From Desulfarculus sp. (GTDB taxonomy: Bacteria; Desulfobacterota; Desulfarculia; Desulfarculales; Desulfarculaceae): DNA of 8,794 nt. The notes under the pieces are model-generated. The model was not told the origin of the DNA. It did no database searches and saw only the letters and a program-made list of their open reading frames with translations. A program made the position numbers and the translations under genes. Shown here in pieces: positions 1 to 5,659 of this stretch. The first letter of the stretch is position 1. The number at the start of each line of letters is the position of its first letter. The stretch spans positions 1 through 8,794 of the forward strand of contig JAIUYB010000068.1 in assembly GCA_020216625.1 (NCBI GenBank). The letters are read 5' to 3'.

Positions 1-69
1 CAAAAGACCGCTGGGAAGACGCTGGTCAAATCCGGCAAACGTAAGGCCCAAAAGGACAAATCGCGCTAA
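1..69 (+). CDS. 3' end of an unidentified gene with a Lys-rich tail (partial)
   Basis: The first reading frame is open from base 1 to a TAA at 67-69 and gives 22 residues, QKTAGKTLVKSGKRKAQKDKSR. The tail is strongly basic (seven Lys and three Arg) and probably disordered, as in the C-terminal extensions of many nucleic-acid-binding proteins, but the family cannot be named from so short a piece. Its stop codon overlaps the stop codon of the convergent minus-strand gene (TAG at 66-68). There is no hairpin or T tract immediately after it. Frame continuity and the convergent arrangement support a real gene end. Confidence 0.5.
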   Translation, partial: QKTAGKTLVKSGKRKAQKDKSR

Positions 70-266
70 TCGGTCGGTTGGCTGCCCGGGTCGCGCCGGG
101 TCCTGGGCGCGAAGCTCAGGCAGGGCTGGCCGGAGCTGGCCAACACCACCCGCCAGGGGATCTGCCCGCTTTTGAAGCCCATGGCCCGGCAGGCATAGGC
201 TCGCCCCCGCTCCCAGGTGATGGAAAGATGCCGGCAACGCAGGCAGTCGGGGGGTGAATCGGCCAA
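66..266 (-). CDS. Small four-cysteine protein, 66 aa, function unknown
   Basis: Beginning at a TTG (266-264), the frame encodes 66 residues and ends at TAG (66-68). The core shows a CxxC pair (C8, C11), then a His (H13), ITWE, YAC (C26), GFKS and SSGQPC (C49). From memory this pattern resembles a family of roughly 60-70-residue uncharacterised proteobacterial proteins with the order CxxCRH...TWD...YGC...GFKS...SGQ.C, sometimes loosely annotated as uracil-DNA glycosylase. Four cysteines suggest a small metal-binding fold, which is inference. The start is the weak point: the frame is open upstream to 416, but nothing before residue 1 looks conserved, and the only Shine-Dalgarno-like bases (AGGA) sit just 2 bases before the TTG. 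The TTG lies 4 bases past the stop of the upstream gene, so translation is probably coupled. Confidence 0.6.
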   Translation of the reverse strand: MADSPPDCLRCRHLSITWERGRAYACRAMGFKSGQIPWRVVLASSGQPCLSFAPRTRRDPGSQPTD

Positions 267-270
267 GTTC

Positions 271-474
271 CTAACCGTGGATGGATTGGGTGCGTCGGCG
301 GTCCACCGGACCGTCCGGCGGTGAATCCAGCCAGCGCTGGCAATGCCGGCAGGGAGAGTAGGGTCGGTCACGGGACATGCGCTCCCGGCAGATGGCCTCG
401 TTGGTGCTGCTGCCATAGGGATCGCACCAGAACCAGTTTCCCCGCACCGAGGGTTTAACGCCCTTGCTTTCCAT
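271..474 (-). CDS. Small four-cysteine protein, 67 aa, function unknown
   Basis: The frame encodes 67 residues and ends at TAG (271-273). Four cysteines (C17, C29, C42, C45) are spaced C-x11-C-x12-C-x2-C. The last pair lies in the stretch PYSPCRHCQRW, which suggests a zinc-ribbon-like or other metal-binding fold. An in-frame ATG at 486 would add four residues, but the ATG at 474 is preferred because GAGGAG lies 4 bases before it. The C-terminal 19 residues are Arg/Pro-rich and look disordered. It is the first gene of a two-gene minus-strand unit whose second gene also encodes a four-cysteine protein. I do not recognise a named family. The conserved-looking aromatic and Cys pattern, the good ribosome binding site and the upstream AT-rich promoter-like region support a real gene. 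Confidence 0.6.
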   Translation of the reverse strand: MESKGVKPSVRGNWFWCDPYGSSTNEAICRERMSRDRPYSPCRHCQRWLDSPPDGPVDRRRTQSIHG

Positions 475-478
475 GCTG

Positions 479-484
479 CTCCTC
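479..484 (-). promoter_or_regulatory. Ribosome binding site of the 67-aa gene
   Basis: GAGGAG on the minus strand lies 4 bases before the ATG at 474-472. It overlaps the alternative upstream ATG (486-484), so it favours the inner start. Confidence 0.55.
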
Positions 485-559
485 ATTCCCGCCGCCGCCG
501 GCGGTGAACCCGCGTCCCAATTATCCTGGTCCGAGCCAGTTGTGGCAAGCCCGGCCGCA

Positions 560-572
560 TTAGTACCACTAA
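560..572. promoter_or_regulatory. Candidate operator, FadR-type GntR-like palindrome
   Basis: TTAGT-ACC-ACTAA is a perfect palindrome with 5-bp arms and a 3-bp centre. It satisfies TNGTNNNACNA, the pattern typical of operators bound by the FadR subfamily of GntR regulators. It begins immediately downstream of the candidate minus-strand -10 hexamer (571-576), where a bound repressor would block transcription. No GntR-type gene is visible in the window, so the regulator is unknown. Confidence 0.35.
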
Positions 573-599
573 CATATCAAACCGCATATCAAGTTTGAA
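571..599 (-). promoter_or_regulatory. Candidate sigma70-type promoter for the four-cysteine gene pair
   Basis: On the minus strand, TTCAAA (599-594) and TATGTT (576-571) are separated by exactly 17 bases, and each matches 4 of 6 consensus bases. Transcription would start near 564, about 90 bases before the ATG at 474. The location in the only AT-rich patch of the intergenic region supports it; the individual hexamers are mediocre. Confidence 0.35.
573..598. repeat. 12-bp-period direct repeat with an overlapping inverted repeat
   Basis: CATATCAA occurs at 573-580 and again at 585-592, a period of 12 bases. An inverted repeat, TCAAAC (577-582) and GTTTGA (593-598) with a 10-base centre, overlaps it. 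The elements lie inside the candidate minus-strand promoter spacer, so they may be binding sites for a regulator of the divergent genes. Confidence 0.35.
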
Positions 600-808
600 T
601 AAAAAGGCTCTGGTCCAGGCGTCTTTCTCCGCCCTCCCGCGGGTTCACCGGGCTGATCCATTTATATCCGCGAGGCCGGCCCAGATTGACCAGGGCGTCG
701 GTTCCCCACTGGTTTCGCCCTGGCCCGGCATTCCCGGCCTTGATTTAAAACTCACTCCGGGGTAACGGTTAGGGAGTCCACTCAGCCACCCTCCCGGGAG
801 CCTGGCCC

Positions 809-2107
809 ATGCCCTTGTTTTGTCCAAACTGCGGTTCGGAGAAAGTGCTGCCCTCCACCAGGCGCTCTTGGTGGGGTGGCGTTCAGCAATCCTTGGGCCT
901 GCGACGCTTCCTGTGTGATGACTGCTATCACCGCTTCACGGTGCGCGGCGGCCAGGACGAAACCCCGCTTCCCCGCGTGCCGGAACCCTTGGGCGCGATG
1001 CATGGCCAACGCTCGGAAGATTCCTCTCTGCCCGATGGGCCGGTCTTTCTGGAACCCGCCACCCCGTTTTCTGAGGCCCGACCCGAGGAGCCAGAGTCAA
1101 CCGCCCCCGACCGCGAATGGCGGGCCCGCACCGACTCGGACAGCCAGCCCGAACCCGAGCCAGATTTGGCCCCCGAGTCGGCCTCGCCCGCCCGTCCAAC
1201 CCTCCAACCGGAGCCGGAGGCCGAGGTCTGGGGGGAGCCGGGCTCCGGCCAGGACTACGCCCCCAGTGGCCACGGTCTGGCCGACCTGCAACCCAGCCTG
1301 GATTTCGCCGGCCCCGGCCTGGAGCACGAACTGGCCCCCAACCAACCGGCCCGCACCTCCCCTCCCCTGCTGGGCCTGTGGCGCAAGGTGGGGTTGGGTC
1401 TGGGCCTGGCGCTGATTTGCCTGGCCCTGCTGCTCTGGTACCGCCTCAACCTGAATTCCGCACCTGATTCCCAGACTCCCCCACCGACCGCCGCGCCCGC
1501 GATCCGGGAGCAACCGGCCGGCCTGCCGCCAGCCGCCCCGCCGTTGGGCGGCGGTGATTCGCCAAGGGCCGAGGTTGGCGGACCGACGGTGGGGGCGATC
1601 ATGCCGCCCAGCCCCGAGCCCGCCGGCCAGGATGGCTCCGCTCAACCCTTGCGCGAGAAAGCCTCCGCCGCCACCACACCGGCGCCGCCAGCGATTCCCG
1701 GCCCGACGCCGCTTCCCCAGACGCCGTCCGACGCGACCCCCATCGCCAAGGCTCCATCGCGGGTAGAGCAAACCCCCAGGCCAGTCCGGCACGGCGCCGC
1801 CAAGGAGGCTCCGGTCCGCGGCGCCGCGCGGGCCAAGTCCCCAACCATCGCCCAGGCCGCGTCCGGTGGCTATCGGCTGCAATTCGGGGCCTTCAGCGAC
1901 CCGGACCGGGCCATGGCCCTGGCGGCCAAGTTGAAGGGCATGGGGTTCAAGGTGGATCTGGTGCAGGGCGCCACCGGCCAAGGACGCACCCTGACCAAGG
2001 TCCGTTCGGGCCACTTCGCCAACGTTCGGGAGGCGCGCAAGGCTCGGATCAGGGCCGCCGCCCTCACCGCCATGGATGTGGTGATCGTGCCGCCGCCACG
2101 GCGCTGA
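809..2107 (+). CDS. Zinc-ribbon, single-pass membrane protein with C-terminal SPOR domain
   Basis: 432 residues. The N-terminus is a zinc ribbon with two CxxC knuckles (C5/C8 and C36/C39) separated by a basic/aromatic stretch, of the kind that precedes membrane segments in several deltaproteobacterial proteins. Residues about 50-185 are acidic, Pro/Glu-rich and probably disordered. One hydrophobic helix spans about 194-211 and is followed by a long Pro/Ala-rich linker (about 215-350). A SPOR domain at about 354-428 begins YRLQFGAFSDPDRA and contains the expected V-R-S-G-x-F motif. SPOR domains bind denuded septal peptidoglycan, so the predicted topology puts the zinc ribbon in the cytoplasm and SPOR in the periplasm, suggesting a division- or envelope-linked role. 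The ATG at 809 has GGGAG 8 bases upstream and begins directly with the zinc ribbon. Exact partner and function are unknown. It is transcribed away from the four-cysteine genes and ends in a strong terminator. Confidence 0.9.
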   Translation: MPLFCPNCGSEKVLPSTRRSWWGGVQQSLGLRRFLCDDCYHRFTVRGGQDETPLPRVPEPLGAMHGQRSEDSSLPDGPVFLEPATPFSEARPEEPESTAPDREWRARTDSDSQPEPEPDLAPESASPARPTLQPEPEAEVWGEPGSGQDYAPSGHGLADLQPSLDFAGPGLEHELAPNQPARTSPPLLGLWRKVGLGLGLALICLALLLWYRLNLNSAPDSQTPPPTAAPAIREQPAGLPPAAPPLGGGDSPRAEVGGPTVGAIMPPSPEPAGQDGSAQPLREKASAATTPAPPAIPGPTPLPQTPSDATPIAKAPSRVEQTPRPVRHGAAKEAPVRGAARAKSPTIAQAASGGYRLQFGAFSDPDRAMALAAKLKGMGFKVDLVQGATGQGRTLTKVRSGHFANVREARKARIRAAALTAMDVVIVPPPRR

Positions 2108-2119
2108 GCCTCGAGCGAT

Positions 2120-2182
2120 CAGACCACTCCGCGAACGCGATAGGATCGGGGGCTCCGAGGAGCCCCCGATCCTTTTGGTCTG
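2120..2182. repeat. Outer inverted repeat around the terminator
   Basis: CAGACCA (2120-2126) and TGGTCTG (2176-2182) are exact reverse complements that flank the terminator stem. A small CGCG-AA-CGCG hairpin (2131-2140) lies between the left outer arm and the main stem. Together they could form a nested or branched structure between the convergent genes. Confidence 0.45.
2143..2176 (+). terminator. Intrinsic terminator after the SPOR gene
   Basis: GGATCGGGGGCTCC (2143-2156) and GGAGCCCCCGATCC (2159-2172) form a perfect 14-bp palindrome; as RNA this would be a 13-bp stem with a CGAG loop. TTTT (2173-2176) follows on the plus strand. It begins 36 bases after the SPOR stop and lies between convergent genes. 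On the minus strand the stem is followed only by TAT, so it would be a weaker terminator for the porin operon but could still serve both directions. Confidence 0.85.
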
Positions 2183-2196
2183 TGGGTCAACGTTGG

Positions 2197-3489
2197 TTAG
2201 AACTGGAAGGTGGTCTCCACCTGGAACATGTCATAGCCCGCCGAAGCGCCCTGCAGGTTCTCGTCGATGGGCATGGAGTGATACCAGTTCAGGTAGATGT
2301 TGGTGTACTTGAAGGGACTGTAGCCCAGCCTGGCCGCCCATCCCTCGCGGTTGTTGTACTGGAACTCGCTGTCCCCGAAGTAGCCGGGGGTGGAGTTGGC
2401 TTCGATGTAGCGGTATTCCCAAGACGCCATCCACTTGTAGTAGGAGGCGGACAGGCCGGCCAGGTAGGCTATGTCCTTGCCCGCCGCCGCGCCGGTCATG
2501 TCCTCGCGAAGGTTCTTCAGCCAGTGGCCGAAGACGCTGACGCTGCTGTCGGCGGTGATCTTGTAGGTGGCCTTGCCGTAAAGATCCCACACTCCGAAGT
2601 CGCTCAGCTCGCCGTTGGCCTTGGTGGTGTTGCCGCGCAAATAGCTGCTGTTGAAGTTGCCGACCTTCTCGAAGCGATCCCACATGTAGTAGCTGGTGGC
2701 GCCCAACAGCTTCCAGTCCCCCAGCTTGGCCTCCACGCCGGCCTGGGGCGCGTAGACATAGGCGTCTCCGGGGTTGTCGCTCTTCTGCTCCTTGACCACC
2801 AGGCCGGCCATGGTCAGGAAGGGCTGCACGTTGCCGGCCTTGTTGAAGCGGAAGTTCAGGTAGGCGCCCTCGGGCTGCACGTCCACGTCCCAGTTGATGG
2901 CGGTGCGCACGAAGGGGGTCTCGAACTTGCCGGCGGTGATGGTCACGATCTTGTCGAGATAGCCGGGGATGTACTTGGCGTAGGCCTGGTCGATGCCCCA
3001 ACTCTTCTCGCCGAACCAGTTGTCCATGGTCTGCACGGTGCTGGTGGGGTCGTCATCGGCGGCGGTGGCCATGCGGATGCCGACCTCCAGGTCATCGTTG
3101 ACCATGCTCTTGACTCCCAAGTGGCTGCGGAACCGCCAGCGGGTGCGCTGATCGGTGCTCTTGCCCTTGAAGTCGTCGTACCACCATCCCTCGTAGCGCA
3201 GGGTCAGGTCGCCGTAGAGGCTGATGCGCTCCAACCACTTGGGCAGGCTGTCCTTGGCGGCCTTGGACGCCACCATCTGCACCGCCTGCTCCTGCTGCTG
3301 CTGGTTCACCTGGACCTGCTGCAACTGTCCCTTCAGCTCCTGCAGGCTCTGCTCCAGCATCTTGATCTTGGCCTCCAGGTCGGCCTGGCTGTTGCTGGCC
3401 CAGGCCGGCGCGCACAAGCAGGCCGCCAACGCCATGGCGGCCAGCACGGCCCAGGGCCTCGTCTTGAATTGTCTCTTTCGTCCCCTCAT
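2197..3489 (-). CDS. Putative outer-membrane porin with N-terminal coiled coil
   Basis: 430 residues from the ATG at 3489. A basic N-region (RGRKRQFKTR) and a hydrophobic core (about 13-29) lead to a signal-peptidase I site after AWA (residue 31). Residues about 36-72 are a Leu/Gln-rich heptad region that predicts a coiled coil. From about residue 88 the protein shows alternating amphipathic strands rich in Tyr/Trp (SLYGDLTLRYEGWW, GKFETPFVR, ASWEYRYIE) and ends QVETTFQF with a terminal Phe, the usual signal for outer-membrane insertion. This matches the deltaproteobacterial 'putative porin' type, a beta barrel for passive uptake whose substrate cannot be read from sequence. The start was chosen because AAGGAG lies 6 bases upstream; the in-frame ATG at 3495 is too close to it, and the frame's earlier ATG at 3546 would push the signal peptide inward. 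It is last in the run, about 84 bases after the response regulator. Confidence 0.85.
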   Translation of the reverse strand: MRGRKRQFKTRPWAVLAAMALAACLCAPAWASNSQADLEAKIKMLEQSLQELKGQLQQVQVNQQQQEQAVQMVASKAAKDSLPKWLERISLYGDLTLRYEGWWYDDFKGKSTDQRTRWRFRSHLGVKSMVNDDLEVGIRMATAADDDPTSTVQTMDNWFGEKSWGIDQAYAKYIPGYLDKIVTITAGKFETPFVRTAINWDVDVQPEGAYLNFRFNKAGNVQPFLTMAGLVVKEQKSDNPGDAYVYAPQAGVEAKLGDWKLLGATSYYMWDRFEKVGNFNSSYLRGNTTKANGELSDFGVWDLYGKATYKITADSSVSVFGHWLKNLREDMTGAAAGKDIAYLAGLSASYYKWMASWEYRYIEANSTPGYFGDSEFQYNNREGWAARLGYSPFKYTNIYLNWYHSMPIDENLQGASAGYDMFQVETTFQF

Positions 3490-3495
3490 TCTCAT

Positions 3496-3501
3496 CTCCT
3501 T
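3496..3501 (-). promoter_or_regulatory. Ribosome binding site that sets the porin start
   Basis: AAGGAG on the minus strand lies 6 bases before the ATG at 3489. The in-frame ATG at 3495 abuts it directly and so is unlikely to be used. Confidence 0.7.
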
Positions 3502-3573
3502 TTCTTCTCTCGCTGCCGCTTTCATCTCGGCTGGTCCAGCTTCCACTCATTATCATCGCCAGCCTGACGAGGA

Positions 3574-4008
3574 TCACTTGGGGCTTGGGTGGTCCTTCGC
3601 CAGCATCTCCCGCATCACCTGTCGGCGGTCGTACGCCTCCAGGATCCGCTCCATCAACTCATCGAGCTTCACCGGCTTGATCAGGTAGTCGAAGGCCCCC
3701 AACTCCAGGCCCTCCATGCCCGATTCCACCGAGGCGTGCCCGGTGAGCAGAATCACCTCCACCGTGGGGTGTCTGGCCTTGATCTGCTTGAGCGCCGCGA
3801 TGCCATCCATGCCCGGCATCTTCACGTCCAGCACCACCACGTCCACCGGGTGGGCGTCCAGGTGTTTCAGGGCGTCCGGGGCGTTGTCCACCCCAGCGGC
3901 CTCCAGGTCGCGCAGTTCCAGGCGCTCCACCAGCGGCTCCAGAAAATCGCGCTCGTCATCCACCACCAACACGCTGAACCGCTTCACTTGCCGCACCCCC
4001 TCATTCAC
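3574..4008 (-). CDS. Single-domain response regulator (receiver only)
   Basis: Up to 144 residues forming one CheY-like receiver domain with no DNA-binding or enzymatic output domain. All key residues are present: acidic pair D17/D18, phospho-acceptor D61 in VLDVKMPGMDG, T89 in LLTGH, and K111 in LIKPVK. It is probably phosphorylated by the adjacent histidine kinase and acts by protein-protein contact. The sequence resembles the receivers of NtrC-type regulators. The start is uncertain: the GTG at 4008 overlaps the kinase stop by 8 bases and has AAGGTGATC upstream, whereas the GTG at 3987 gives the conventional (M)KRFSVLVVDDE N-terminus with GAGG about 11 bases before it. Either way the gene is translationally coupled to the kinase. 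A few non-receiver residues follow the final helix, ending in HPSPK. Confidence 0.92.
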   Translation of the reverse strand: MNEGVRQVKRFSVLVVDDERDFLEPLVERLELRDLEAAGVDNAPDALKHLDAHPVDVVVLDVKMPGMDGIAALKQIKARHPTVEVILLTGHASVESGMEGLELGAFDYLIKPVKLDELMERILEAYDRRQVMREMLAKDHPSPK

Positions 4009-5659
4009 CGATCACCTTGGGCAGGCGCGCGATGAAGGTCGCGCCCTTGCCCGGTTGGCTTTCGAAAACCAACTCTCCCCCTAATTTTTGCATTATCGAG
4101 TGGCTGATGGACAGCCCCAAGCCAGTCCCCTGCCCCGGACCCTTGGTGGTGAAGAACGGGTCGAAGATGCGGTCCTTCAGCTCGGGCGGAATCCCCGGGC
4201 CGTCGTCGGCCACCAGCGCCTCCAGGTAGCCGCCGACGGCGCGGGTGCTCAGCCGGATGTGGCCGCCCTCCTTCACCGCGTCCAGCGCGTTGTTCAACAG
4301 GTTCAGAAAAACCTGCTGCAACTGGGCGCGGTCGGTCTTGATCCGCGGCAGGCTCGGGTCCAGGTCCTTGTCGATGGTCACCTGCTTGAACATCGCCTCC
4401 TTCTCCAGGAAGGAGCAGGTTTCTTCCAGGGCCTCGTTGAGGTCCACCGAGTCCTGTCTGGGCTCCATGCGCCGGGCGAAGCCCAGCAGGCGGTGGGTCA
4501 CCGCCCGGGCCCGCTCGACGTGGCTCTGGATCTTGGCCAGATTCTGCTTGAACTTGGGTCCCCGGGGGTTGGAGTTCACGAACTGCTCGTCCATCAGGTC
4601 GTCCATCAGCCCGGCCAACTCCCCGATGGCGGCCAAGGGATTGTTGATCTCATGGGCCACTCCGGCGGCCATGCGACCCATGGAGACCAGGCGGGCCGAG
4701 TGCACCAGCTGGGCGTCGCAATCGGCCCGCTGACGATCGGCCGCCTCCAGTTGACGCACCAAGAGGCGCACCAGAAACAGGATCGCCGCCACGATCAACA
4801 GGCTGCCCAGGCTCAGCACCGCGATCTCGACGTTGCGAGCCAGGGTCATGGGTCCAAGGCTCTCGGCTGGGTCGCGGATGATGACCAACAGCCAGTCCTC
4901 CTTGGGCAACCAGGTGAAGGCCATCATCCGCTCGCGGCCCTGACCGTCCACCCGCAGGGAGACGCTGACCCCCGGTGGAACGGTCTTTAGGTCGATGCCC
5001 GACGGATCCAGGACCTTGCCGCCAAAGCGGGGCGGGGTCTGATAGAGTCCCTCGCGGTTGACGATGAAGGCGTCTCCACTCAGGCCCAACTGGGCCAATT
5101 GCACCAGCTTGGTGAAGACGTCGCTGTCGATGGTGGCCCTTAAAATCCAGGGGTTGTCGCCATCCTCGTGCTTGACCGCGATGACGAAGTGTGGCACCCC
5201 GCGCGCGCCGAGAAAAACGTCGCTGACGTAGACCCCGCGCTGCATGGTCTCCTGGAACCAGCGGGCGGCCTTGTAGTTCTCGTGCTCCAAGGGATAGGGT
5301 CCCACGTAGACCAGGTGGTCGCCGTTGTGGTCGATGATCCCCAGGTCCATGAAGGACCAGGAGCGCCGGTTCAACAGGCCAAAGACTTGTTGGAGCCGTC
5401 CCGGGCGGGTGAGGTCGCCCAGGTTGGCGGTGTTGACCAGCACCTCCAACAACGAGGTGCGCTCGGCCAAAAAGACCTGGATGGAGCTGGCCCGGTTCAC
5501 CACCTGGGTGCGGATCTCCTCCCGGGTCCGCTCCTGCTCGGTGAGGCTGTAGTAGAAATAGATCGCCGCGCCCATGATGTACAGCGGCGCCAGGGCCACC
5601 GCCAGGGCGGTGACGATCATGCGCTTTGCCAGTTGGCGATAGGGAGAGGGCGGATTCAT
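4001..5659 (-). CDS. Membrane sensor histidine kinase with Cache-like periplasmic domain
   Basis: 552 residues. Helix 1 (about 14-37) and helix 2 (about 277-300) flank a periplasmic region of about 235 residues. Its pattern (LGIIDHNGDHLVYVGPYPL, then FVIAVKHED, GDAFIVNREG and LPKEDWLLVIIRDP) fits a double Cache sensor for small ligands. A short linker leads to the dimerisation domain with the H-box AHEINNPLAAI (phospho-acceptor H336). The ATPase domain follows, with N-box LLNNALDA (N456/N457), G1 DDGPGI (485-490), F-box PFFTTK and G2 GTGLGL (511-516). No PAS, HAMP or fused receiver is seen. The chemistry is ATP-dependent autophosphorylation at His and transfer to the receiver encoded next door. 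The ATG is preceded by GGAGG at 6 bases and overlaps the upstream stop as ATGA. The ligand cannot be predicted. Confidence 0.93.
   Translation of the reverse strand: MNPPSPYRQLAKRMIVTALAVALAPLYIMGAAIYFYYSLTEQERTREEIRTQVVNRASSIQVFLAERTSLLEVLVNTANLGDLTRPGRLQQVFGLLNRRSWSFMDLGIIDHNGDHLVYVGPYPLEHENYKAARWFQETMQRGVYVSDVFLGARGVPHFVIAVKHEDGDNPWILRATIDSDVFTKLVQLAQLGLSGDAFIVNREGLYQTPPRFGGKVLDPSGIDLKTVPPGVSVSLRVDGQGRERMMAFTWLPKEDWLLVIIRDPAESLGPMTLARNVEIAVLSLGSLLIVAAILFLVRLLVRQLEAADRQRADCDAQLVHSARLVSMGRMAAGVAHEINNPLAAIGELAGLMDDLMDEQFVNSNPRGPKFKQNLAKIQSHVERARAVTHRLLGFARRMEPRQDSVDLNEALEETCSFLEKEAMFKQVTIDKDLDPSLPRIKTDRAQLQQVFLNLLNNALDAVKEGGHIRLSTRAVGGYLEALVADDGPGIPPELKDRIFDPFFTTKGPGQGTGLGLSISHSIMQKLGGELVFESQPGKGATFIARLPKVIGE

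Larger units (their letters stand above)
502..650. repeat. 13-bp perfect inverted repeat flanking the AT-rich island
   Basis: CGGTGAACCCGCG at 502-514 is the exact reverse complement of CGCGGGTTCACCG at 638-650. The arms are 123 bases apart and enclose the whole AT-rich regulatory island. A 13/13 match within a 334-base region is unlikely by chance even in GC-rich DNA. It could be a pair of protein-binding half-sites, a remnant of a small repeat element, or coincidence. Confidence 0.5.
475..808. other. Divergent intergenic region (334 bases)
   Basis: No credible coding sequence lies here; the only frames are short shadows. The flanks are very GC-rich, while 560-606 is an AT-rich island holding the candidate promoter and operator elements listed separately. 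Small perfect palindromes also occur, such as CCGCCGGCGG near 495-504 and CCCGCGGG at 636-643. I see no convincing sigma70 or sigma54 promoter reading toward the plus-strand gene at 809. TTGATT at 740-745 has no matching -10 element at a normal distance. Confidence 0.7.

Noticed and set aside
271..486. Longer 71-residue version of the four-cysteine protein starting at 486
   Set aside because: GAGGAG overlaps this start and is well placed only for the ATG at 474.
638..660. GGGTTCACCGG as a tRNA T-arm
   Set aside because: No acceptor, D or anticodon stems can be found around it, and the loop does not fit TTCRANY.
721..740. Possible sigma54 promoter (TGGCCCGGCATTCC) upstream of the SPOR gene
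   Set aside because: The -24 GG is present but the -12 GC is not at the required distance, so the consensus fails.
1097..2014. 305-residue minus-strand open frame opposite the SPOR gene
   Set aside because: Gly/Arg/Pro-rich low-complexity translation with no motif; it results from the third-position GC bias of the Pro-rich linker on the other strand.
3490..3546. Porin start at 3546, adding 19 residues
   Set aside because: It would bury the signal peptide and has no supporting ribosome binding site, whereas AAGGAG fits the ATG at 3489.
3549..3554. GATAAT (minus strand) as a -10 element of a separate porin promoter
   Set aside because: Good -10 match, but no credible -35 hexamer at 16-18 bases and no extended -10; left as a possibility only.
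2182..3567. 461-residue plus-strand open frame across the whole porin gene
   Set aside because: It is the antisense shadow of the porin; it has Val/Leu/Gly-biased composition, no domain and no ribosome binding site, while the minus strand encodes a signal peptide and complete barrel.
4088..4990. 300-residue plus-strand open frame over the histidine kinase
   Set aside because: Antisense to intact kinase motifs; His/Gln/Val-rich shadow without any family resemblance.
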